A stretch of DNA of 7,201 nt from Paracoccaceae bacterium (GTDB lineage: Bacteria > Pseudomonadota > Alphaproteobacteria > Rhodobacterales > Rhodobacteraceae). The notes below the pieces were generated by a model. The model saw only the letters and a list, made by a program, of their open reading frames with translations. It was not told the origin of the DNA and did no database searches. The stretch spans positions 1-7,201 of the forward strand of contig WTIQ01000336.1 of assembly GCA_011525185.1 (NCBI GenBank), read 5' to 3'. Positions within the stretch are counted from its first letter, which is position 1, and each line of letters opens with the position of its first letter. Of this stretch, positions 1-6,293 are shown piece by piece. A program made the translations under genes and the position numbers.

Positions 1-882
1 ACGCGACGAGGCTGAACACGTCTGGCCCGCGTTCTGGATGCCCGCATTAATCAAAAACGGCAAAGCGGCGTCAATGTCCGTGTCCTCAAAAACCACCTGC
101 GGCGACTTGCCGCCCAATTCCAGCGTCAAGTCGACGCTGTTTTGCGCCGCAGCCGGTTGGATTAGCCTGCCGACCCCTACAGAGCCCGTGAACGAAACAT
201 GATTGACGCCCGGATGCGCGGTCAAAGCGGCGCCTGCCTCTTCCCCTATCCCCGGCACGGTATTCATCGCGCCCGTCGGCAACCCTGCGCGCTGGGTCAA
301 TTCGGTAAAGGCGAGCGCGGTCAGGCATGCCTCTTCGGCAGGTTTCAGAACACAGGCATTGCCCATTGCCAGCGCCGCCCCGACCGAGCGACCAATGATC
401 TGCATGGGATAATTCCACGGCACAATATGGCCCGTCACACCATGCGGTTCGCGTAAGGTATAGGCAGTGTATCCTTCTAAATAAGGGAGGGTTTCGCCAT
501 GCACTTTATCCGCGGCACCTGCGTAAAACTCTAAATAGCGTGCCAGTGCAATGGCATCATTGCGCGCCTGAGAGAGAGGTTTTCCCACATCAAGCGCTTC
601 GAGATTGGCAAGTGCATCACGATGCTCACCGACAAGCTGCGCAAAACGGGACAATATGCGGCCCCGTTCAAAGGCAGGCATTTTTCCCCATGGACCATCC
701 AGGGCGTCATGCGCCGATTGCACAGCCAGATCAATATCCTCTGCTGAGCCGCCTGCGATATGCGCGAGACCTTCTCCATTTGAAGGATTGGTGAGCAGAA
801 GTGTTTCCCCCGTCACGCAGGGACGCCATGCGCCCGCGACGAGCATATGCGAAGGATCAAAAGGCAGTTCAGGCAGGGTCAT
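1..882 (-). CDS. Aldehyde dehydrogenase family protein, C-terminus cut off by window edge
   Basis: NAD(P)-dependent oxidation of an aldehyde to its carboxylic acid in the cytoplasm; the substrate cannot be read from this part. The minus-strand frame is open for 294 codons from the ATG at 882 to base 1. Family motifs stand in order: VPWNYP with the oxyanion Asn at about residue 157, the cofactor-contact KPAE at 180-183, FTGSVGVG of the nucleotide-binding fold at 231-238, ELGGKSP with the general-base Glu at 255, and GQTCSA with the catalytic Cys at 289. The family is usually 475-500 residues, so roughly 180-200 C-terminal residues lie outside. Another in-frame ATG at 915 would add 11 residues. 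Neither start has a good Shine-Dalgarno; I prefer 882 because the first conserved segment (HMLVAGAW) then begins at about residue 12, as is common. It lies downstream of the DUF2125 gene on the same strand. Its GC content looks higher than the genes to its right. Confidence 0.95.
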   Translation of the reverse strand, partial: MTLPELPFDPSHMLVAGAWRPCVTGETLLLTNPSNGEGLAHIAGGSAEDIDLAVQSAHDALDGPWGKMPAFERGRILSRFAQLVGEHRDALANLEALDVGKPLSQARNDAIALARYLEFYAGAADKVHGETLPYLEGYTAYTLREPHGVTGHIVPWNYPMQIIGRSVGAALAMGNACVLKPAEEACLTALAFTELTQRAGLPTGAMNTVPGIGEEAGAALTAHPGVNHVSFTGSVGVGRLIQPAAAQNSVDLTLELGGKSPQVVFEDTDIDAALPFLINAGIQNAGQTCSASSR

Positions 883-989
883 CTTGATACCAATATCTAT
901 TGCGCGCGGCGTCATTTTCGGCCCGCAGGGTTAACTCTGTGCGAGATTTCCTGTTCCGTCAACACGGTCGACGACGGTTTAAATGCGAT

Positions 990-1829
990 TTAGGGCTGTA
1001 TCTCTATGATGCGCAATTCATTCATGTCCAGCTTCAGTTCAGCAAAGTTAAGGAGTGCCGTTAGAATTTTGTTGCCCTTCACGAGATCGACAGTCTCAGG
1101 TGCGAGTTTCAAAGACCCGCGCAAAGGCGTTTTGGGGCCTATTTCAAATGTGGAGCGTTTCAGTGCAGCTTTTCCATTTATTTGCAAAGAGGAGAGTTGG
1201 AGCGCAAAGGGTGCGTTCTCCATAATTGACAATGGCCTTTCGTCTAGGGAGGCGATGTGTCCCTCTGCCACAAGGAGGGGAGCGGCTATGGCTTCATCTT
1301 TAGTGGAGTGTCGCAAGATGAGGCGAAAGCGTATTTTGTCAGCTTCGATCAAAAAGGCGGCTTCGATGTGCTCAATCTCAAGCGCTACATTCCCGCCGCG
1401 CAATGATAATTTTTCGCTTTCCAAAACAATACGCTTTGCCTGATCTGTCACCCTGACAACAGAGGCGCGCGTGGATTCGCTAGCGATTTCATAAAGATCG
1501 CCAAATACCGCAAGCGATTGCGAGGGTGGAAAAATCAGCATGCTGTGACCCAGCCTGTAGCTTAGGCGAAAATCCTGAAGAAAGGGACCGCTCCAAACGA
1601 GGGCTCTGTCCCAAGCCTCTAAACGCGGAGCCTCAAAACTGGTATCAACGCGATTGGGAAAGCCACGTTGTTTATAATTGTCAGCGACAAAGCGCCAATG
1701 CGCATCTGACTTAGGAGAAAGCAGTCTCTCGATCCGCGTCGCATTCTTTTGAGTTGCATAGACCCAGTATCCCGACCAGATCACTGCAAGGCCAACACCT
1801 AAGATCAGCATAATTCGCAACTGGGACAT
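990..1829 (-). CDS. DUF2125 domain-containing membrane-anchored protein
   Basis: A 279-residue protein of unknown function. Residues about 5-25 form one hydrophobic helix with few charges before it, which suggests an uncleaved signal anchor or signal peptide, with the rest in the periplasm. The body carries what I recognise as DUF2125 signatures: GFPNRVDTSFEAPRL at residues 56-70, then W-SGPFLQDFRLSYR at about 79-92 followed by a HxxxxFPPSQ segment at 95-104. The rest alternates short strands, which suggests a beta-rich fold of lipid- or membrane-associated type; that last point is inference. The ATG at 1829 is the natural start because the hydrophobic helix follows at once; its ribosome site is weak (GAGAT seven bases upstream). 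It diverges from the ChaC-like gene across 57 bases and stops 107 bases before the aldehyde dehydrogenase. The family assignment is from memory of alphaproteobacterial relatives. Confidence 0.85.
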   Translation of the reverse strand: MSQLRIMLILGVGLAVIWSGYWVYATQKNATRIERLLSPKSDAHWRFVADNYKQRGFPNRVDTSFEAPRLEAWDRALVWSGPFLQDFRLSYRLGHSMLIFPPSQSLAVFGDLYEIASESTRASVVRVTDQAKRIVLESEKLSLRGGNVALEIEHIEAAFLIEADKIRFRLILRHSTKDEAIAAPLLVAEGHIASLDERPLSIMENAPFALQLSSLQINGKAALKRSTFEIGPKTPLRGSLKLAPETVDLVKGNKILTALLNFAELKLDMNELRIIEIQP

Positions 1830-1886
1830 CTTTTATCTCATTTCAAAGGTTGGTAATGCGCAGGGAAGGATATTGGAGCATTGCAT
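1830..1886. promoter_or_regulatory. Short divergent intergenic region between DUF2125 and ChaC-like genes
   Basis: These 57 bases separate two divergently transcribed starts, so promoters for both directions should lie here or inside the opposing 5' coding ends. I see no convincing -35/-10 pair on either strand; GATATT on the plus strand at about 1869-1874 is a possible -10 with a poor -35. It is listed because of the gene arrangement, not because of a recognised motif. Confidence 0.3.
1875..1878 (+). promoter_or_regulatory. Ribosome binding site that decides the start of the ChaC-like gene
   Basis: GGAG lies 8 bases before the ATG at 1887 but only 2 bases before the in-frame TTG at 1881. 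This favours ATG 1887 as the true start and makes the protein two residues shorter than the longest reading. Confidence 0.7.
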
Positions 1887-2435
1887 ATGGGTCTATGGGT
1901 TTTCGGTTATGGGTCGCTTTTATGGAACCCAGGCTTTCCGTTTACAGAAACAAAGCTTGCTCGACTAGACGGATATCGCCGCAGTTTCTGCATGTCGTCG
2001 ATCCATCATCGCGGTACTGTGGAAAACCCTGGACTTGTTCTTGCTTTGGATAAAGTCAAAGGCGCCGTTTGCAATGGATTGGCTTTTCATGTGAGCGAAG
2101 ATGATACAGCGCAAACATTGGCCTATCTGCGCGAACGTGAACTCATTTCCTCTGCATATGTTGAAGTGACAGAGACCCTCATGGACACGAGAGGTCGTAC
2201 CTTTGAGGCCGTGGCCTATATTATAGACCAAAATCATGAGCAGTATTGTGCAGATTTATCACTGGAGAGGCAGGCGACCATCATTGCCAATGCGGTTGGG
2301 GGACGTGGACATAACGCTGAATATTTACACAATACAGTCGAAAAACTCAAAGCTTTGGGTATTTCTGACACAGATTTGACTTGGCTCGATAAAGAAGTAA
2401 GACGAATAATGGGTGCATATTTTGACAGCCGTTGA
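1887..2435 (+). CDS. ChaC-like gamma-glutamylcyclotransferase
   Basis: A 182-residue cytoplasmic enzyme expected to cleave glutathione or a related gamma-glutamyl peptide to 5-oxoproline plus the remaining dipeptide. The N-terminal substrate loop VFGYGSLLW (residues 5-13) is the family hallmark. It is followed by LDGYRRSFC (28-35), HRGTVENPGLVLAL (41-54) and a RERELISSAY segment whose second Glu (E85) fits the catalytic acid of ChaC enzymes. Near the C-terminus GGRGHNAEYL followed by LGISDTDLTWL matches the usual ending. It is shorter than E. coli ChaC (about 230 residues) and close to ChaC2-type lengths. The start is set by GGAG at 1875-1878. It lies 48 bases upstream of the MotA-like gene on the same strand with no visible terminator between, so co-transcription is plausible. 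A link between glutathione turnover and the motor genes is not shown. The substrate is inferred from the family. Confidence 0.93.
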   Translation: MGLWVFGYGSLLWNPGFPFTETKLARLDGYRRSFCMSSIHHRGTVENPGLVLALDKVKGAVCNGLAFHVSEDDTAQTLAYLRERELISSAYVEVTETLMDTRGRTFEAVAYIIDQNHEQYCADLSLERQATIIANAVGGRGHNAEYLHNTVEKLKALGISDTDLTWLDKEVRRIMGAYFDSR

Positions 2436-2483
2436 TACAGTCACGTCTAACTAGGCAGAACATGTCAGCTGGGAGCAGAGCGG

Positions 2484-3653
2484 ATGGAACGGACAACTCT
2501 TGAGGTGAATCCTCAGTTCTCGCAACCGTTTCGACAGATCATAATGATGTTGATCGTTATTGGGCTGGCGTCGTCTGGAGGGGTTCTGGCTGCACCTCAA
2601 ATTTTGCCTGTGTTTTTTTCGAATATATATTTGAACGGGTTCATTGTTGCGGTCTTCGCAATCGGTGTCCTGAGCTGCTTTACACAGGTCATTCAGCTCA
2701 TGTACTCGGTGAGATGGATCGAAAACTTTGCGGCAAATAGGACAAATGCCACGACGCGGGCTCCTTCGCTATTGGCTCCTTTGGCGACATTGCTAAGCTC
2801 GCGCAGTGCGCAGATGAAAATCGCAGCCTCGTCCAATCAATCTATTTTGGAGAGCGTGGCCACGCGCATAGAAGAAGCGCGCGAGATTACGCGATATATT
2901 GTCAATACGTTGATTTTATTGGGACTTTTTGGGACATTTTATGGTCTTGCGACGACTGTGCCAGCGCTTGTTGAGACAATTCGTTCATTGACACCACAAG
3001 AAGGAGAAAGCGGCATTGAAGTTTTTGGCCGCTTAATGGATGGGCTTGAGGGGCAGTTGGATGGTATGGGCGTCGCATTTGCCTCGTCGCTCTTGGGGTT
3101 GGCTGGCTCACTTTTGGTCAGCCTTCTTGAGCTCTTTGCAGGCCATGGGCAAAATCGGTTTTACCGTGAATTGGAGGAGTGGCTCTCTTCTATTACACGG
3201 CTTGGCTTTTCTTCTGGCGAAATTGATGTGGGCAGTGAACAGGATATCGTGACCGCAGTCTTTAGCCAGATGGCAGAGCAGCTACAAAGAATTCAAGATA
3301 TGTTTGTTCAGTCAGATGCCTCCCGTGCTCAAGTCGATCAAAAATTGAGTGAAATGACCAGCGCTTTGAACACCCTCGCCAGACATATCGAAGAAAATAC
3401 TCCAAGTGCCAAAGCGCTTGAGCGCGTTGCAAATGGGCAAGAGCAGCTTTCAGTGGTGCTGGGCGATATGGAGCGGAGTGAGGCAATGGATGTAGAAAGC
3501 CGTATGCGACTTCGCTCTATTGATGTTCAACTGCTTCGCCTCGTTGAAGAAATATCGACGGGCCGGCATGAAACAACGCGCATTTTAAGGGGTGAAATAG
3601 AAGCGCTCAATCGCACGATAACGTCTGCAACACAGCAAAATGACTCAAAGTGA
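2484..3653 (+). CDS. MotA/TolQ/ExbB-type proton channel protein with cytoplasmic coiled-coil tail
   Basis: A 389-residue inner-membrane protein, probably the channel-forming ring of an ion-driven motor. Four hydrophobic segments are visible at about residues 17-37, 50-72, 136-161 and 195-219. The third contains LLGLFGTFYGLATTV, the characteristic Gly-rich MotA/TolQ/ExbB motif, and the fourth GMGVAFASSLLGLAGSLLVS is the matching channel helix. Four helices with a loop of about 60 residues between the second and third resemble MotA topology more than three-helix ExbB/TolQ. Residues 220-389 are hydrophilic and helical (QMAEQLQRIQDMF, LRLVEEIS), a probable cytoplasmic coiled-coil tail. GGAG at 2472-2475 sits 8 bases before the ATG. 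The next gene, 42 bases downstream, encodes the expected MotB-like partner. Automatic annotation would probably read biopolymer transporter ExbB. ZorA of Zorya defence shares this architecture, but no Zorya effector genes are present. Confidence 0.88.
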   Translation: MERTTLEVNPQFSQPFRQIIMMLIVIGLASSGGVLAAPQILPVFFSNIYLNGFIVAVFAIGVLSCFTQVIQLMYSVRWIENFAANRTNATTRAPSLLAPLATLLSSRSAQMKIAASSNQSILESVATRIEEAREITRYIVNTLILLGLFGTFYGLATTVPALVETIRSLTPQEGESGIEVFGRLMDGLEGQLDGMGVAFASSLLGLAGSLLVSLLELFAGHGQNRFYRELEEWLSSITRLGFSSGEIDVGSEQDIVTAVFSQMAEQLQRIQDMFVQSDASRAQVDQKLSEMTSALNTLARHIEENTPSAKALERVANGQEQLSVVLGDMERSEAMDVESRMRLRSIDVQLLRLVEEISTGRHETTRILRGEIEALNRTITSATQQNDSK

Positions 3654-3659
3654 TAGACA

Positions 3660-3685
3660 GGTCTTTTTCGCCGTGAAAGAGGACT
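3660..3685 (+). other. Intercistronic mRNA hairpin just before the second motor gene
   Basis: Bases 3661-3669 (GTCTTTTTC) can pair with 3675-3684 (GAAAGAGGAC) around a five-base GCCGT loop. That gives nine pairs including one U-G, with G3682 bulged; an outer G-U pair (3660/3685) is possible. It ends one base before the AAGGAG of the next gene. No U-run follows, so it is not a rho-independent terminator. It may influence translation or mRNA stability between the two motor subunits, which is inference; the stem is mostly A-U and modest. Confidence 0.4.
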
Positions 3686-3691
3686 AAGGAG
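3686..3691 (+). promoter_or_regulatory. Strong Shine-Dalgarno of the MotB-like gene
   Basis: AAGGAG lies 4 bases before the ATG at 3696, close but strong, and is continued by AGG up to the start. It is the best ribosome site in the window and fixes the start of the 865-residue protein. It directly follows the hairpin at 3660-3685. Confidence 0.65.
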
Positions 3692-3695
3692 AGGT

Positions 3696-6293
3696 ATGGC
3701 ATTATCCCGACGCACAGGACAACGGTTCCAAGCCTCCATCTGGCCGGGCTTCGTCGATGCTATTACGGGTCTCTTGTTGGTCTTAATGTTCGTCTTAACG
3801 ATTTTTATGATCGTTCAGTTCGTTCTGCGCGAAACCATTTCGGGGCAGGAAAGCGAGTTGAATTCGCTCAGCGCTGAGATTGCAGCCATTTCCCAAGCAC
3901 TTGGTTTGGAAAAGACCAAGGTTGCCGCTCTACAAGAGGAGCTCGGGAGCGTCTCGGCGACCTTGAGTGATACGCAAAACCAGCTCGATCAGCAGGCTCA
4001 ATTGATTCAAAGCCTCACGTTTCAACGAGATGAGGCGCAAAATGCTTTGACCGTCGCCAACACTCGCATTGCCAGTTTTGAAGAGCAGGTCGCGGGGCTT
4101 TTGGCGGCGCAAGCCCGCGATACAGAGCAGATTGAGTCCCTTTCAAAGGAGAAAGAAACGCTCTTAGATGAGCGTGAGGCGCTTAATATTGCACTTGCAC
4201 AGGCCCGCAGCGAAACAGATGCAGCCGCCGAAGAGGCCCGACGTCTCGCAGCCGAAGAGGACGCCTTGCAGGCTTTGATCGCCTCTCTTGAAGCCAAGCA
4301 AAAAGAAAGTGATGACATCATTGCCAAACAGTCAGAAGATTTGACCAAGCTCAGTGACGTGTTGAGCAAGAAAGAGCAGGAACAACTTATCTCATCAGCT
4401 GCAGCGGACGAATTGCGCCGCAAGCTTGAGACAGCTGAAGCTGAGCTCACAGCAATGACGCTTGCTTTAGAAGAGCAGCGCAAGATCGCAGAAGATACAT
4501 TGTTGGCGCTTGCCGCCGCAGAGGGTATGCAAGAGGAGGTGCAGCAAAAGTTGCAAGAGGCGCTTTTGTCTTTGGAAATTGCAAGTCGCGATCTTGAAAA
4601 TGAAGAAGAGCAGCGCAAAGGCTTAGAAGAGGAAGTAAACACCTTACAGTCCAATTTTACGGCCTCGGAACTCGCACTTGCCGCCGCCTATGCCCGTCAG
4701 GTCAATCTAAAGGCGCGGATTATAGAATTGGAAGATCTGCTCGCCGCGACAACCAGTACTGATCAAGAGCAACGTGCCCTTATTGCGGAATTTCGACAAC
4801 AAATTCTCGTGGCACAAACCCAAATCGAAACATTTGAACAAGAGGCTCTTTCCAGTGACGAGCGACAAAAAGCTCTAGAATTACAGTTGATTGCCGCGTT
4901 AGAGAATTTGGCCCAGATTGAGGAAAAGGCAGAAAGCAATAGTCAAAGTAAAGAGGCCCTCCTTGCGCAGCTCGCCACGGCTCGGGCGCAGCTTGAACAA
5001 CAGCAGATCGAAACGGGCTCGCTTAAAGGGCAGATTGTGCAATTTGAAGCACGCATAGCAGATTTGCTTTCGCAGATTAGAAATCTGGAAGGCATACGGG
5101 AACGCAATGCAAAGCGGATCAAAGGGTTAAGTGCGGAATTAGGTCAGACACAGCGTGATCTTCGCGAAGAAAAGGTTACAACCTATAGTCAAAATGCGCA
5201 GGTTGAATCGCTACAAGAGCAATTGACCCAAGCAATATTGAATCTGTCACAGACCCAAGAGAGGCTAGATGCTTCAGGCGCTGAAACGGAAAAACTGCGG
5301 GTGACGCTTGAGCAATTGAAAGTGGATGCGGCAGATCAAAATACCATCGCCGAAAATCTCGCTCAGGCGCTAAAAGATTTGGCAGCGTCGCAAAATGATG
5401 CAAACACTCTTCGGCAGGACTTGGAAGCCGCACTTGTTGCCAAGCTGATGGCAGATCAAGCTGCCGAGTCAGAGTTAAGCCGTTCGCAAGAACAAGAGTT
5501 TTTGCGCCAAAAGGCCCTCAAAACGCTGCAAGAACGGGAAGCAGCACTTAATCGCAGCGATGCAGAAGCGAAACGTTTAGAAAAAGAGACAGCGCTTTTG
5601 AATGCCCAAGTTGTGGAGTTGCGTAAACAACTCGGTGAGCTGAACGCACTTTTAGATGCCTCTGAAGCTGCAGATACAAAATCGAAGCTTGAACTAAAAA
5701 ACCTCAACGCGCGCCTCAATACGGCTCTCGCGCGCGCTGCGGCAGAGGAACGGCGCCGGCGGAAACTTGAAGAACAAGAAAGAGAGAGGCTGCAAAAAGA
5801 ACGCGATGCATTGGCGGACCAAGCTCTGGATCTCGAGCGGTATAAATCGGATTTCTTTGGACGTTTGCGCGAGGTTCTGGCGGATCGGGAGGGCGTGAAA
5901 ATTGTCGGAGATCGTTTTGTATTTTCCTCTGAAGTGTTGTTTTCGCTCGGGTCTGCGGATTTGTCCGAGGAAGGTAAGCGCGAGATTAACAAAATCGGCG
6001 AGGTTCTCACATCCGTCTTCCAAGACATACCGCAGAATATAGATTGGGTTATTCGCGTAGATGGTCACACAGATTCTGTGCCTATTCGCAATACTGAAAA
6101 TTTCGCGGATAATTGGGAGCTCAGTCAAGCACGGGCTTTATCTGTCGTGCGCTTTATGATCAGTGAGCTTAATATTCCACCTAATCGCCTGTCGGCCAAT
6201 GGATTTGGAGAGTTTCAACCTCTCAATCCTGCAAATACCATTGAAGCACGCGCACAAAATAGACGCATCGAACTAAAGCTGACTGAACGATAA
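3696..6293 (+). CDS. Giant MotB/OmpA-like peptidoglycan-binding protein with long periplasmic coiled coil
   Basis: An 865-residue partner of the upstream channel protein. A short basic N-terminus (SRRTGQR) precedes one membrane helix at about 20-44, which begins FVDAITGLLL. Asp21 at its start is placed like the ion-carrying Asp of MotB/TolR/ExbD. Residues about 48-715 are almost entirely helical heptad-type sequence rich in Glu, Gln, Ala and Leu, with no proline between P17 and P779. A very basic stretch (RRRRK) lies near residue 685. The OmpA-like domain occupies about 728-862: FSLGSADLS, then DGHTD with Asp793, then NWELSQARA, and NRRIEL with Arg856/857; the Asp and Arg fit the diaminopimelate-binding pair. 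The protein has no cysteine. Flagellar MotB is only about 300 residues, so the stalk is the expansion. It would anchor to peptidoglycan while the membrane end drives or senses ion flow. Annotation pipelines would probably call it peptidoglycan-binding protein. Confidence 0.9.
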   Translation: MALSRRTGQRFQASIWPGFVDAITGLLLVLMFVLTIFMIVQFVLRETISGQESELNSLSAEIAAISQALGLEKTKVAALQEELGSVSATLSDTQNQLDQQAQLIQSLTFQRDEAQNALTVANTRIASFEEQVAGLLAAQARDTEQIESLSKEKETLLDEREALNIALAQARSETDAAAEEARRLAAEEDALQALIASLEAKQKESDDIIAKQSEDLTKLSDVLSKKEQEQLISSAAADELRRKLETAEAELTAMTLALEEQRKIAEDTLLALAAAEGMQEEVQQKLQEALLSLEIASRDLENEEEQRKGLEEEVNTLQSNFTASELALAAAYARQVNLKARIIELEDLLAATTSTDQEQRALIAEFRQQILVAQTQIETFEQEALSSDERQKALELQLIAALENLAQIEEKAESNSQSKEALLAQLATARAQLEQQQIETGSLKGQIVQFEARIADLLSQIRNLEGIRERNAKRIKGLSAELGQTQRDLREEKVTTYSQNAQVESLQEQLTQAILNLSQTQERLDASGAETEKLRVTLEQLKVDAADQNTIAENLAQALKDLAASQNDANTLRQDLEAALVAKLMADQAAESELSRSQEQEFLRQKALKTLQEREAALNRSDAEAKRLEKETALLNAQVVELRKQLGELNALLDASEAADTKSKLELKNLNARLNTALARAAAEERRRRKLEEQERERLQKERDALADQALDLERYKSDFFGRLREVLADREGVKIVGDRFVFSSEVLFSLGSADLSEEGKREINKIGEVLTSVFQDIPQNIDWVIRVDGHTDSVPIRNTENFADNWELSQARALSVVRFMISELNIPPNRLSANGFGEFQPLNPANTIEARAQNRRIELKLTER

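Noticed and set aside
934..962. Minus-strand TTGACG (962-957) as a -35 box for the aldehyde dehydrogenase
   Set aside because: The -35 is good, but at 16-19 base spacing the -10 candidates (CAGAGT, AGAGTT) are poor; not strong enough to annotate.
956..977. CCGTC...GACGG inverted repeat as a terminator between DUF2125 and the dehydrogenase
   Set aside because: Only five pairs around a 12-base loop and no T-run after it on the minus strand.
979..993. CtrA-like box TTAA-N7-TTAG upstream of the aldehyde dehydrogenase
   Set aside because: Only 7 of 8 bases match, a few such hits are expected by chance in 7 kb, and it overlaps the DUF2125 stop codon.
1006..1443. Plus-strand open frame of 145 codons opposite DUF2125
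   Set aside because: The opposite strand encodes a recognisable DUF2125 protein; the translation of this frame shows no family features.
4022..4654. Minus-strand open frame of 210 codons inside the MotB-like gene
   Set aside because: Its Ser/Cys/Ala-rich translation is the expected antisense of Glu/Gln/Leu-rich coiled-coil codons; it has no motifs and fully overlaps a clear gene.
5456..6028. Minus-strand open frame of 190 codons, and the one at 5694-6128
   Set aside because: Antisense shadows of the coiled coil and OmpA domain; Ser/Arg-rich low-complexity translation with no recognisable domain.
2484..6293. Complete Zorya anti-phage system
   Set aside because: The channel and MotB-like pair is reminiscent of ZorAB, but there is no ZorC/ZorD or ZorE gene, the long extension is on the wrong subunit, and the neighbours are housekeeping-type genes.
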